A stretch of DNA of 64,000 nt from Amblyomma americanum (GCF_052857255.1 NC_135505.1:45772520-45836519), one strand, 5' to 3'; shown: positions 9,307-20,940, numbered from the stretch's first letter. The notes: generated by a model not told the origin, from the sequence alone. Program-made: numbers and translations.

Positions 9307-12300
9307 AGTACAAAAAAAAAGCGCTGGAGAGCATCAATGTGTGCACTGTAATCCTAACACCGGTAGTGATAAGAAAATTTTTAAATCGGCCGCTAAATAT
9401 TCTTTCAACCGCTTTTATCCAGTCGATGCCGAAATGAAGAATTGCGCCGCTTTTGGCTTTTGCAGCACCACATTCAGGCTTCCATGCATTTACAAAATAA
9501 TCAACTGCGGGTTTCTGTTCCAGAAGTGAAGCGGCAGCTTTCTAGTATTCATGGTTTTGGAGCCCAACTGTCGATTATAGCTTGCGAGTTTCCTGTATAG
9601 GCCTTCAGGTGAACGCATTGATAACGGAGTAGTAAGGTTCACACGGCTGAGGCTGAGAAATATATATAGTTAAGGCTACGAGTGAATAGCAGCAAAGCCT
9701 CCGCTTCAGTCAACTAGGTGGGGCATCGGAGCACTGTACGCAGTAAAAAACACAACTTCTTTATTGGTTTCAAAGGAGCCGCAGCAGAATGGGATTACAA
9801 GCACGAAGTAACATAATGACCACCGAAATGATTCGGGATTTTCAGTCGCTGGGTACCAAAGCGCCCACACGCTATTAACGAATGTATTTTAAATATGAGA
9901 GGGTAACACACTAGAACACTAACATCACTAAGAGAATGGGGAATGGCAGTTGAACAGAAAATATAGCGAATGTTGCTGAAAACAACTGTATATACAATTC
10001 CACACCGATCGTCGTTTTTCAAAGCCAAAAACAGGGGAAAGAGCATGACCTCCATTTTGAGGACTACTTTCCTCATAACAGAACTGAACGACGGTGTTGC
10101 AAAATATTGTGATGGTGCTCACGCAAACACGGGTAAAATAGAGGTACTGTACTGCAGTTCTAGAATGCATCGTATAATTAAATAAATATTCGCAAAATGA
10201 AGAAAATGGCATGTTCGGTGGACACCTCAAACAGCCAGCATAGTACCAGCATTACAGCGTCTACACAACAGAAGGCCAGTGATGAAGAAAAAATAATTGG
10301 CACGCTGGTCTCGGTGTGATCGGTCGCTTAATAGACCCATTACATATGCTGGAAACTGTGAAATCACCCGCGTCGTATCACCCTAAAAGCACCGTAAGTT
10401 AAACTGGTGGGTAGAAAATGAAGTGTCGTGAAACACTCAATGCAGGGTTCCGTTGTCACAAATGTGTGGCATATTTAGCAATGCTCAGAAAATAAAAATC
10501 AATTACGGAGTCCTTTCGCCAAAAATTTCGGAAATAATTGACGTCACAGCTAATTCTAGGCATGCGCACTTGGCCATGTTGCATCTCCTAGACTTACACA
10601 AATGCGTTGTAACCGCTCGCAATAGGAGGATGGTCACAGATGAAACAACACAAAGGTCAGAAGTACAATGGCACCAATCACGAAGTAGTCCTCATAAACA
10701 CGACAGCAAAAATATAAAGTTAAGTTTGGAAGTGCCCTTTTGAGGTAGGTCCGTGGACGTGATCCGTGAGATTGGCCACGTGATGAGAACATTGAAAAAT
10801 AGCTAAGGTGCTGCGGTCGAATTTTTCCCGATATCAGGCCAGGTGAACTCGGCGGAAAGGCGATGTTGTGGGCCGCACTTGAACGCTTGCCGGAAACGCT
10901 GCACCGCTGGAAGAGCGACGTTGCAAATGGCAATCTGGGACGAGGACAGGCGAGAGAAAATCACAAGCATTCGTCATAAAATCTCCTCAAACCAAGTATA
11001 TCTTTCTCAACAACAATAGCGGATCGGGAGTCGACAAACGCAGTGACTAAGGCTTGCGGCTGCCAATTTTCTTAGCGCCATTAGGCGGCCGACCGCACTA
11101 ATTAACCACCGCCTTTCGACGCCTCACGTACCGCGGGACCGCGCAATGACTGAATTTCTGTAACTTGCTTCGTGAATGACCGCCTTCGGAAGGTATTCCT
11201 GGATTGTAGCAAACTTCCAAATCAACTTCCAGACGTCCTCTTCTCCTTTTGCAATTAAGTGCAGTACAATATGAATTTTCATCTTTTATTCCTAGCAACT
11301 GTGTTAAAAACAAAATTGCAACGTTCTTAGAAAATGTTTACAGGTTAGCAAAAAGGAATCTAAAGACAATGATAAGCCACAACACTAGAGCAGCCTTTTT
11401 TCAATTAAACAAAATTGCTTCTTGGTGATTTCCTGACAACACAAGCCGCCGGGACCAGATGAGAAAGTTTCCGCTTGGCTGCAGACTTACAAATTGGCAG
11501 TCTGACGGCGATAATCGTGTCTTTTATTTTGCTGATTTTATTCGCATGCTTAACAATGAAGAAATACGCCGCAGCCTAAATTAAGCCGAAGGGCGGAAAA
11601 TCGGGGAAAAAGTGCACATCAGATGCAACCAAATAAAAAATTCCGGCGTCTTGCTTTACCTTGCAGATAGCCGCGACAGCCTATGCAGTGAACGCTCTGC
11701 AGCGCAAGCGCTGGAGCCGCAGTGACCGAACTCACACTCGAAGTCTACGCAAGTTCATTCTTGTCGGTGCACGTGTGCACTGAACACTCCAACGCATCTA
11801 CATACGTATTCATTGCACCCCCCCCCCTCAAAAAGACAAAGATCACCTTTTTTTAAATTGTACGTGGATCGCTTCCAGAATATCTAATCGAACAAAGTTA
11901 TGAATGTGCATAATAAGCTCGGTATCTGCGAAAAGAAAGTGTGCCATTCTGATTTCTGTCTGGTGCGGCGTTTGCGCACTGGCGATAAACACACCTGATG
12001 AATTCGTAGCCCCGGCGGACGCGTTTATTGAGGCGAAATAAAAAAGCAATGAAAAAGGCATTGTTCTGTAATGTCAGTGCAAGTTAAAAGATCTGAAGTG
12101 GTCAAGATTATTAGCATCCCTTTACTACAGTGCGCCTTTCTATTTTCACTCTGTTTCAGTCCATTCTCGGTTGCTCAGCCTAAGGACATCGGAAAAATTC
12201 TGGTCGCCTTTCGACGGAGTCAAAGCGCGGAAGGCATTCCCGAGCTGTGCACAGTGTGCGTTATAGAACGCAAGATGGTCGAAATTATTCTGCTGCTCTA

Positions 12301-15067
12301 CCCTGCAGCACCGCTTTTCGTTCCTTTTCCTTCATCCTCTTTTTAACGCGATAACAGTTAGGCTGTCGTCATGCACTTTCTGGTTTCTCCGTAACGAAAA
12401 CCCTACAATGATCCTTCTCGTTCGCGTGATCCAAATGACGCCATCAAAGTTACGCAACGTAAATCGACCAGTCAGACAACAGTGCTTAATTTGAAAATCT
12501 CTGATCGGTCAATTGAGAGACGACTTTATCATGCAGGGTCACATGAACTAAGAGAAAAGAGAAAGCACCGCCAAATTTCAATTTCTGAATGATTGATTCA
12601 CCTTGCGGTGCCATCTCAATCTGGCCACCGTTGCACCTGGTAACCTGCCTACCGGGTTCTGCACTACATTTCCCCCGTGAGTTACGCATATGAAATTAAT
12701 TAAACTATATTAAGCGCAGTTGCCACCTGCCGACCCTGGCGATGCCATGAGCCTTACCGGAGCTCGCAAAGAAAAAAAAAAGATCAGTGACACAAGCAGC
12801 GCCGGTGTCTGTTTCAAACAGTCAGCTGCCCTATGAAGTGGAGCAGCTCTCAACCGCAGCGTCACAGCGCCAGTAGTGGTATGATGACTGCCTGTATCTA
12901 TAAATGCGCTTTAAATAGCCGTGACGTCATCAACACCACGTTATCACCAGTGGGACAAAAATAGGGCGCTGCCAGGTTGAAAATTTGAGGACTCCCAGAA
13001 TTTCGAGGCAAGCCCACCCCGAGAATTACAAAAAACTCTCAGCATTTTAGAAAAAGACCAGCACCAAAATGAATTAAGCTGAATTAGTTGGGATTAGTTG
13101 TTGCATTAAGGTGCACTTGAGCGTCCGATTGGTGTAATCCCAGACAGTAATCCGTGAAAGGTGTTCTTGAACGTTCGAAGAAAGTAAACACTCATGCATG
13201 GCATACAAGGGCTCTGATACCGGTTCGAACCGGAGTTTAGGTGGGAAGTCACAAGAAAATTAGACTCATTACAGACACTATAGCAGCAACCTAAAGAATG
13301 TGGTTAAGGAAGCCTCACTTCCCTCATGACGCGGATCATGTCACCATTGAGAAATGTGAGTTACTTCACCTTTTCTATCCTCACAACCCTGTGTTTTCTG
13401 TTCTGCCATGACGACGCAATTCGAGTGGTCACCAAGAGTGAGATAATTGCTGCGTCTTTCCTTATAGCGGGTTTTCGTAGCCCTCACTCTTCGGGCCTCT
13501 GTTGTTCTCATATCCCGGATGTTGTCACGCGAACTCCCAAGTGTCCGCCTGGTTTTCACGCTGATAAAAACGCTCTTGAAAGTCAGCAAGAATAAGCATG
13601 GAAGGGTACACTGAACAAACGGACGTTGAAGCCGGTAGGTTCTTAGAGCCACGCTTCCCTTAGGTCTTTGCTGCCTTCTCCATTCAACATGGCAATGACA
13701 AGCCCAGTTCTCATCTTCACAAAGCTTTGCACTGTCTGCACCCCAAGAGCTCTCACTCTCAGAGCCATGGCAGGATGGACTTCTCCCCACGTTACATGCA
13801 GAACTCAGACCGCATGCCCTTCGGACTTGCAAACAGAGACTGAAAGCTCGCGCTTTAGACCACTTCTGTGTTAGGTCACGTCCCTACAGAGCGTCCACTG
13901 ACAAATAAGGCGTCGCCCGCTTAAAGCTTTTCCGGCGTGTTTATCAAAGGGCGATAACAAAGGCCCTATAAACTCTGGGCCCAGTGGTGTAATTTTTGTT
14001 GGGTCGAGCTGAGTACATAAGTACACGGAGATTACGCAGCTCTGCCTCTACCAAAACTTCGAGCGCACCATTCCAGAAATTCGGCACTCTTGTGGCGTAC
14101 CAATTGATCTGGACGCGGTAATTGCAAAGCAAGTTCCTGAACTCACTTAGCGTCTATAAGGAACGATATATGATCCACTGACACAATGAAGTGGCGAATG
14201 CGTGGGAAACAGCACCGGAAAGAAAACACCAGTAGGTCGCCGTAGGTATAAGAATAAAAACATCTTTCAGAGCAGTCCACCGAAAGACGCGAAGATTTTC
14301 ACTTAGATTATTTGAAAGCGGACACACCGTTTCTTAATGGGATAGCATAGGAAAGCTGTTGTTTGAGATAAGTAAACTACAAAAGATTGCAGTGTACTTA
14401 GAGTTAATGTTTTAACGAATGGTTCAGAACCCTAGCCAGCCAAACAAGCGCTTTGCATGTCACATAGAAGTTTTATTCTGTAAGAATGTCGGGGATCCTG
14501 CATAGATATTCGTGGAGGAGCATAAGTAAATCAGCGAAAAATTATTTACTACGGTAAGTTACCCACAGTATAATTACCTTTATCAGACTGAGAAAATAGC
14601 AATAAATAAAGGCAGCAAGCAGGCCGACGCAGTATCTCTGGAATAATGCAATAGATATCGAGACTTTCGTTACAGTGACAAAAATTATGTGCAGGAATTA
14701 GACCGAAATTCCTCTGCAGCCATGGCATAGTCGTAACTTGATACAGGTAGGAGCAGTTGTTTACGGTGTCGAAGTTTAGCGGTAGGGTTAAAAATACTAC
14801 GCATAAAGATAATCATATTTAGAAGCTTAGTGTTGAGTCAACGGTTTACGAGGCAGAATAGGGCATTGGAAAAGTGTACAGAGGGGTCAACACCTGATTG
14901 CGTGGCGTGAAGGATTGCCAAGGTCGTAGATCAAAATTGCAGATAAGATATCACACTAATGTCATGAACGGCACGTCTACGGCACGACAGCAGAGATACG
15001 TGTTAGTGTTGTTTATCCCATGCAGATTTCCATGAACAACTATCGTTTTAAAAAACACTAAGGTCCC
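9307..15067. other. Left arm, about 5.8 kb without recognisable genes
   Basis: Only short frames with no family resemblance occur; the longest is 163 codons at 13341-13832 minus. On the minus strand an AATAAA lies near 9759-9764, so a transcript end from the minus strand is possible. The stretch contains a C-run at 11818-11827, a palindromic CCGGTTCGAACCGG at about 13219-13232 and a TGACGTCA at about 12920. If the exon candidates at 15.1-17.2 kb are real, this would be intron or 3' flank. Mirrored at 25797-31563. Confidence 0.5.
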
Positions 15068-15502
15068 TCAGTGTGACCGACCACAATGAAGACGTGAATA
15101 CCGGGAACAAACCTTTTTCTGAAGCTCGCGGCCAGCCGCTCCACAGTGAGTGAAGCACTGCAGGTAGAAGAACAGCTGCTCGAGAGGGAAGCCCCAGAAC
15201 AACTGTTGCCCGTCCCTCGAGAGCCCAGTGTCGCCACCAACGGCGGAGTTGGTCTCGAGGTCAGGCACGTTGCTGGCGCTCAGCGCCGCGTAGCTGTCCA
15301 GGTACACCTCGTGCGACTCCTGGCGACTGGCGTCCGGCAACAGGCCGCTGGCGTGCAACGCTGCGTTTAAGCGCAGTGTGTCCTCGTAGAGACGCATTAC
15401 TCCTGGGTCGATGATTTGCGGCGGGTATGCCTGAACGCGCAGCGGGAAAATATTTCGGGCAACGCTAGCCACATTGGCCACAAAGCGAGCGTATTCATTC
15501 AT
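15068..15502 (-). pseudogene. Candidate M13 (neprilysin-like) peptidase exon (left arm)
   Basis: A 144-codon minus-strand frame with GC-rich codon use unlike its AT-rich surroundings, suggesting real coding descent. It reads through VMRLYEDTLRLNAALHASG and ends in PLEQLFFYLQCFTHCG, which resembles the EQLFF..C segment near the C-terminus of M13 zinc metallopeptidases, a family greatly expanded in ticks. A possible splice donor (CAGAAAAAG|GTTTGT) follows at about 15113. No HExxH is present in this exon. The apparent ATG start at 15500-15502 reads ATC in the right arm, so it is more likely internal to an exon than a start. The family call is tentative; the coding character is more certain than the name. 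Confidence 0.35.
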
Positions 15503-16174
15503 TCATTCGCCACATGTGTGCTCCCAAACATAGAGTGAAGCTTTGTTTTTAACAACATAACGTATGTGGCGTAAGATGTCCTAAAATGTTTGTGAAGGCA
15601 TTTTGTGAAACTGAGAGGCGCGAAAACGATATCGGGTCACGTCTTCAGTATCGTGTTTCGTGATGTGCCCGAAAAGTGCAAAAGCGTACTAAGAACAAAG
15701 CATGTACAGGAAGGCATGTTAACTTAGATGATTAGGTGACCATGTTATTTTTTTGAAACTTTTTGGCTTAAATATCAATCTTGAATTTAAATATTAATGT
15801 TAAGATTTAAATATCAACCTTATATCGTTTGGAACGCCTCTATCATTGAGCTTCTGGAGGTTCATTCAAGATCCCTTCCTTTGTATTGAAACTATTGCAT
15901 ATTAGCATAGGATCTTACGGAAATGCATGCACTAGGTTCACCTTCATAACTGAATAAATAACGTTGTTCTGCGCAGAATGGTTTGCGTGCTCGCCTAGCA
16001 ACATGGAGGGCCTCATTTCAATTGACCAAACGTATACGGAAGAAATTGTATTTATGAAAAAAAAAAGCATTATGTACAGCATACTAAAGAAAACCAGTAG
16101 CAGGAAGTTCTCCGAAAAATGCGTTCTCAGGGAGTGGTACGTCTCAAGTGGCCTCGTTCGAAAAAAGAAATTCG

Positions 16175-16245
16175 CCGGTATCGGGAATCGAACGCGGGCC
16201 CGATGCGTGCCAGGCGGGCATTCAACGTTTATGACACAGTGGGTC
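16175..16245 (-). repeat. tRNA-like (SINE-type) remnant (left arm)
   Basis: On the minus strand there is a B-box-like GTTCGATTCCCG within a GC-rich 60-bp patch. Acceptor-stem pairing and a proper A box are missing, so this is not a functional tRNA gene. Mirrored at about 24622-24690. Confidence 0.35.
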
Positions 16246-16487
16246 GTTGGTTCAAGTGTGTTAGAGGGGCACGAAGTGAAGGCGTTGTGGTGCGTATGAA
16301 CGCAAACTGGGTTGGGGTGTGTAAGGATGCTAGGGTCACGGGTAGGCCTATGCCCTACGCCATTGTTCTCATTGTTATGAGCACGACTGCACTAAGCACG
16401 CTTGCTTTGACACGCGCGGCAAGCAGCAGCACGCAGCTTTGCTCATGCGCAAGGAACTCAGCTGCCAGAGGGATCTTATGTAAAAGT

Positions 16488-16573
16488 AGTGCAGCGCAAA
16501 AAACAGGAACAGAAGAGGAAGACAGACAACGGGACTGGCGCTTCCTTTCCTACCCTGTTTTTTGCGCTGCACT
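16488..16573. repeat. Short inverted repeat, 20-bp perfect arms (left arm)
   Basis: AGTGCAGCGCAAAAAACAGG at 16488-16507 and its exact reverse complement at 16554-16573 enclose 46 bp. It could be a hairpin or the ends of a tiny foldback element. The mirrored copy is at about 24291-24376. Confidence 0.8.
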
Positions 16574-16784
16574 ATTTTTAAGAGCGTTAGCTGTTACTCA
16601 TCACGTTTCGAGATTTCGTGGGGCCTGCTACCTCGCTGAGATCACAGCGCCATCCTTGGCAGCAACTAGAAAACAACACATCTCGCAATCTCGCAACACA
16701 ATAGCAATCTAGAAAGAACCACATGCCGCGTGCCAACGATGACGTCACGGTCGAATAAGGTAGATAGAAGTGAAACTATGTGAG

Positions 16785-16985
16785 TATGACGTCAGGGAAC
16801 GAAATGGCAGCATAGTTTCGGTTTCTCGATTCTAAGACGGCGACTTTTAATATTGGTTGTGCGCTCCCCTATTACCTCTCTCCTGTATGACATCAAAGGA
16901 CGAAATGGCGGCATAGTTTCGGTTTCTCGAATAAAAGATGGCGGATAATAAAATTGGTTGTTCCCTCCGGCCTATTCCGACAACG
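16785..16985. repeat. Two-unit tandem repeat, period 101 bp, with CRE- and YY1-like motifs (left arm)
   Basis: Unit 1 starts TATGACGTCAGGGAACG at 16785 and unit 2 starts TATGACATCAAAGGACG at 16886; both share AAATGGC(A/G)GCATAGTTTCGG. A TGACGTCA also occurs just upstream (about 16739). The pair of cAMP-element-like and ATGGCGGC-like motifs is what one sees in promoter regions, but no gene start is proven here. Mirrored at about 23880-24080. Confidence 0.6.
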
Positions 16986-17112
16986 CTGGGCGGCCGAAGC
17001 CTCCCTTTATTCTTATTCATAGCCATTCTAGTAAATAAATAGCTGGCGCTCGTTACTTAAACGTCTTCCAGACGGTGGTGGCCTTTTTTCTTAAGATGAA
17101 CCACCGACTAGT

Positions 17113-17250
17113 CCACACCAAGATTTTGATAGTGTGATGCTCGTTGCGGCTGGTACATGGTTTGGTAGTAAGAAGAGAGCAGGAAGTGTGAGGTGCGCTC
17201 ATCCTCGTAGGAGCGCAGCCGGATCCACAGAATGTTCACCCAGCTGACAG
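17113..17250 (-). pseudogene. Candidate upstream exon of the same peptidase-like gene (left arm)
   Basis: On the minus strand, a pyrimidine-poor but AG-ending acceptor (GCTGTCAG) leads into about 43 codons (WVNILWIRLRSYEDERTSHF ... YQPQRASHYQNLG) and then a stop or a possible GT donor. The final part vaguely resembles the segment before HExxH in M13 peptidases (..NYGNLG). It lies upstream of 15068-15502 in the same orientation. This is weak; it may be a chance frame. Mirrored at about 23617-23756. Confidence 0.25.
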
Positions 17251-17324
17251 CGTTTTTTTTTTTTTTTGAGCGCTGGGCAACGCGTTGCTCCACTTCTTTA
17301 TTCTGTTCGCAGTGGATCTCGTGT

Positions 17325-17590
17325 TGTCTCACCGTCCCGGCGTTAGCTTTTCTTTCTGCGCTGCTGTTTCTCGGCTGGGCCTTCTGCATGGGTACCTGTG
17401 CCGTGCTTCCAGAGCCCGCCCAGTCGCATAGCGCCCTGTTTGCAAGCTGCTGTCTTTGGAAATATATTTTTTTGGGTGCTCTTTGGGTTTGGGTGCTTTT
17501 TGTTTACGGTGCTTCTATTTCTCTATTGCTCAGCCGTGCGGGTCACGGCTCTCGACTAGCGAACAAAGGTAGGACCCTTCATTGGCGCCT
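17325..17590 (+). mobile_element. LTR-like fragment, plus orientation (left arm inner edge)
   Basis: It starts TCTCACCGTCCCGGCG and runs to GGACCCTTCATTGGCGCC. The first 130 bp match, at lower identity and in inverse orientation, the fragment at 17591-17798 (both contain GCGCTGCTGTTTCTCGGCTGG). The ending TTGGCGCCTAAAATGGG looks like an LTR boundary followed by a TGGCGCC-type primer-binding site. I infer a retroviral-type LTR; its family is unknown. Confidence 0.45.
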
Positions 17591-17798
17591 AAAATGGGTC
17601 TAGCAGAACACCAGCACGGCGGAGCACCAGCAATGTAGAAATTAAAACGAGTGGTTTATTCCTGACAAACCTCTTTGCAAACACGGCGCTATGCGCCCGG
17701 GCGCTAGAAGCGCGGAAACAGTAACCCGCGCAGAAGCTCCAGCCGAGAAACAGCAGCGCAGACGGGATAACGAACATCGGGACGGTGAGAAAAAAAAA
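17591..17798 (-). mobile_element. LTR-like fragment, minus orientation, at the palindrome junction
   Basis: Read on the minus strand from TTTTTTTTTCTCACCGTCCC it carries the shared CTGCTGTTTCTCGGCTGG block, an AATAAA (in AGGAATAAACCACTCG) and then GCTAGACCCATTTTAGGCGCC, meeting the plus-strand fragment at the palindromic GGCGCC. It forms the inner edge of the arm. In the left arm its T-run is fused directly to LINE ORF2 sequence of the spacer. Confidence 0.45.
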
Positions 17799-19095
17799 GC
17801 TGGCCCATTGCAAACTCCACTTCCGCCACCGTAAAGTCTGCATCCAATTCAAGGTTTTCCTCTCCCGAGTAATCCGGCAAGCAACCGCCCGCCTCTCTGT
17901 TTATGTAACGACTTCGGAGTTCGTGTATAAATTCCCCAATCGTGCCTTGATACCGATGCACTAACCTAGCCATTTGCCCCTTTTGCGCAGATTTGGTTGC
18001 GGCCGGGTCTAAAAGGTGCCTCAACAACTGCCATGTTTTTTTGCATCCGAATTGCCCATTCATCCGGTCACAAATCTGCCCCCACTGTTGACACTGCAAC
18101 TCCAATGTGTAGGCTTCGATTTCTCGTTCTAGCTTGGCCATCTTTCTACGGAGGACACCATTATGCCTTTGTTTCCTCCACCTCCGAAGGAGACTCGCAT
18201 GTGCTTCCCACATGTGTAACAATCTAGAGTCAGCCGTAAAGCCCTCCTCCTCCGTCGGAACCTCTTCTGTGGTACTCTTCACGGCCTGCTTGAGCGTGTC
18301 AATCCAGGCTCCTAAGTCCTCGATTTCCCCGTTCACTATGTCACTCCTGTATTGCCGAAATCGGTCCCAGTCCGTCACTCGAGTTCCTTTCACCGTGTCT
18401 TTGTGCTTAGCAGCACTAAATATCGTGGAAAGGATATAGTGATCACTTCCCAGTGGCTGTCCCGTGTTTACCCACTGTGCATCCCTGATACCATTCACAA
18501 ATGTGAGGTCTGGAGAGCTGTCTATGCTTACGCTGTTGCCTATCCTGGTATGATCTAGCGGGTTGTTTAAGATCGTCCATCGTAGGTCCTGGGCAACCTG
18601 CCAAAGCTTATTTCCCTTCGGGCTGGCTCGGATGTAGCCCCACTCCGGATGAGGCGCATTGAAATCTCCCACCACGATGAGTTGAGACCTAGCCGCTAGC
18701 CGTTGCGTCTTTATCAGAAGGTCTGGCAGGCCCACCCCCTTATCTTTTGGAGAAGAGTATACATTAAGAACAAATAGACTCTTATCGTCCTTTCTTTTGG
18801 GCAAAATCTCCAGCAGGACATAGTCCTCCCTGCTGCTATCTATGGTATGCTGAATCACTGTGGTGTTGCGATGGACTAACACGGCCGTGAAGACGCTCAA
18901 TACGCCCCCTCGATCAATCTCTGGTGGTGTAAATGTCTTAAATCCCGGTAATTTCACCCAGCCGCTAGCCTCCTGCAAAGCTATAATGTCCGGCTTACTA
19001 TCCAGATTTTGTATGTGCAACTGCAGGTTCCCCCGCTTGCGACGGAAGCCCCTGCAGTTCCACTGCCAAACCTCAATTTGCTGGCGAGGGGCCAT
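17704..19095 (-). pseudogene. I-clade LINE ORF2, endonuclease part, truncated in the spacer
   Basis: A 463-codon frame, of which the LINE part ends at 17799; the last 30 or so codons are read into the arm. The EEP endonuclease domain occupies about residues 7-230: N in VWQWNCRGFRRKRG, E in IIALQEAS, the D-x-N pair in VVGDFNAPHPEWGY, S/D in SSPDLTFVNG and the terminal GSDHYIL. All catalytic blocks are present and look functional. A charged linker and the beginning of the pre-RT region follow, then the frame is cut before any reverse transcriptase motif. Its ATG overlaps the end of ORF1 by 23 bp, the standard arrangement. A related element lies at 41.7-47.4 kb. A full ORF2 would be about 1,100-1,200 residues. 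Confidence 0.85.
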
Positions 19096-20940
19096 GGTGA
19101 AGCCCTAGGTTCACTAACATCGGCTCTTGGCCGACTACGGGAGGCAATCTAACCTCTAGCATAGCATTTAGCTGTTTAAACATGTCCATTGCCTGGGTCT
19201 GGAAACCCCGCATGTCATTGGTGAAGGCGTCAAGACGCTCCTCAATGTTGCCTAGTTTAGCTTCTATCCTGTCGACCCGGCGATCCAGCCTATCCTGTCT
19301 TTCTTCCAGTTTTCCTACTCTCTCCGCAAGGGTAAGCATGTCTCTCTTAAGACAAGTGACTGTAAATACTGGCTGCGGCGTGTCCGCCGCCGAAGTTTCT
19401 GCTACTCTCTTTGCACGAGCTCCCTCATCTGCCGGAGGTGGCCTTTTGACCGTCCCCCGATTCTCCACTTTCTCCACTTCCATAGCTGTGTTATCGTCCA
19501 CGCGAGAAGCGTTCGCCTGCGCCGCTTGCTGTGGGGCTTGGGCCAACGCCGTCTGTACCCTGTCTACTCTGCCGGTTTTAAGCGCGCGTTCCATCTCTGC
19601 TATCCTAGCTTCCATCTTTTTGATAGTTTCGGCTTGCTGCAGCACCTGCCTTTGTAGCTCCTTCTCTCGAGCAGTCTCATTTTGGGAGCCCGCGTTGGGC
19701 CAGCTCACCTTTTTCCTCGTGGCACTTGGGCTTCTTGCATGACCGGAACCTTGTCCTCCTCCTTTACCAGGCTCGGGTCCGGGCAGTGGCGGGAAGGAAG
19801 CCGACCGGTCCCTGCTCTTGCTATCGCCTCTCGCACCGCTCGATGACCGCTTCCTGGGCCTCGAACGCCGCTCCTCCTTGCCCGTTTGGCTCTTGTCCTC
19901 GTTGCTCTGCTGCAGACCCGTCGGCTGCTGACGGGCTAGGCGAAACTTGCAGTTCCGACTTCCCGTGCTGTGCGCCCCATGACACACGATGCAGTCCGGC
20001 GTGCAGGTCAGCGACTCTCCCTCCGGTGGTGCAGGTTGTTCTTTCCCGCAGCGGCGACACAAATTAGTCTTCGGACGATAGCAAACGTCCGCCCGATGTC
20101 CCACTGGTCTGCAGTTATAGCAGGTCTCGACTAACTCCCTATATGGGATCACAGCGTACAGACAGTTCCAATAGATGACTTGCCGGGGAACGCGCTTCCC
20201 CCCGAACGTGATCTGAATCGCCTTTGACTTGCCCAAAGGTCTGGCATCCAAAATTTTCATGTCTTCATTCCTCTTCAAGAATCCTGCGCGAATTTCTGCC
20301 AGTGGGCATCCGTTGTACGCATTGTAAATTACTCCGCGCACAGAATTCTCCGGCGCCGCCACGTACGCCGAAACCGCAAGGTCACGACCGCCCAGCTGGA
20401 GCGTCTTGACATTCGCATATGCCCCACTACGATTCATACACGGCGTGCTCACCGTCATCGTGTTGTTTCTCTCATTGACCCGCACCAGGTCTTCTTCCAC
20501 CGCAGTCGCGTTCGTCAGCTTCGCTGCCGCTCTCAGGGCACATCCGAGCTCCCTCGGGTCACTATGCTCAAGTCCCAATTCTTGGGCCGGCACACAACCT
20601 TGAAATCCTTGGCTGGCATCTGAAGAAACGGTCCCCGTTTCTTCCACACCGGCGCTTTCCCCCGTTTGACTTGGGCTGCTCCGTGCGTCTGGCGCCCGTC
20701 GCTGCCCGCCTGTTTCTCGGTAGGCCTACTCTCGGTGTGGTCCCCGTACACAGTCTTCTTGAAGCGATCTTGCGCCTTCAAAACCCAGGCCCATTCTCCC
20801 GCCTCGAATTCTTCGGGCGTTATAGATTCTCCCTCAACGGAGTACTCCATCATCTTTAGCCTCGCAAAGGCCCACTACCACAAGGCACGGCCCTGGAGCC
20901 CGGCGCCGTAGGCGTCGGCTCGGCCTACAGAGTAGGCCTA
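17799..20940 (-). mobile_element. I-clade LINE, 5' half, cut at the palindrome junction
   Basis: The element comprises a short 5' untranslated stretch (about 20854-20940, GC-rich), ORF1 and the endonuclease part of ORF2. LINEs normally lose their 5' end; this one keeps the 5' end and loses the 3' part, so it was broken after insertion. The break coincides with the inner edge of the left arm. Confidence 0.8.
19073..20853 (-). pseudogene. I-clade LINE ORF1 (gag-like), one frameshift
   Basis: Reading starts at an ATG at 20851-20853 (MMEYSVEGESITPEEFEAGE), runs to about 20545, and then continues in the next frame as a long open stretch to 19073 (within a 524-codon ORF). The protein has an RNA-recognition-like middle (YVAAPENSVRGVIYNAYNG), three cysteine knuckles (CYNCRPVGHRADVC, then CRRC...CTPDC, then CIVCHGAHSTGSRNC), a low-complexity basic hinge and a C-terminal coiled coil (LAERVGKLEERQDRLDRRVD, continuing for about 60 residues). 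It would coat LINE RNA. The frameshift near 20545-20560, between a KDFKVVCRPK block and ELGCALRAAA, is the only break I see. Confidence 0.85.

Larger units (their letters stand above)
1..17798. repeat. Left arm of giant inverted duplication (continues off the window)
   Basis: The whole stretch is the near-exact reverse complement of 23067-40870; position 1 pairs with 40870 and 17798 with 23067. All open frames and elements in it recur in the same order on the opposite strand of the right arm. The coordinate sum drifts from 40871 outside to 40865 inside, so only about 6 bp of net indels separate the arms. The inner edge is a run of nine A (17790-17798). The outer edge is not in the window, because homology is still running at base 1. 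Confidence 0.97.

Noticed and set aside
13219..13232. CCGGTTCGAACCGG as a possible pol III B box / tRNA
   Set aside because: No A box at the right distance and no tRNA stems; the match is explained by a chance palindrome.
13341..13832. 163-codon minus-strand frame, mirrored at 27032-27523
   Set aside because: Low-complexity, arginine/serine/cysteine-rich composition with no motif or splice signals, and an overlapping frame on the other strand; preserved in both arms only because the arms are nearly identical.
17108..17852. Frames of 87-123 codons with hydrophobic, signal-peptide-like starts (FLSALLFLGWAFC)
   Set aside because: They are read through the LTR-like fragments in both orientations; the shared hydrophobic string comes from the repeated DNA and not from a conserved protein.
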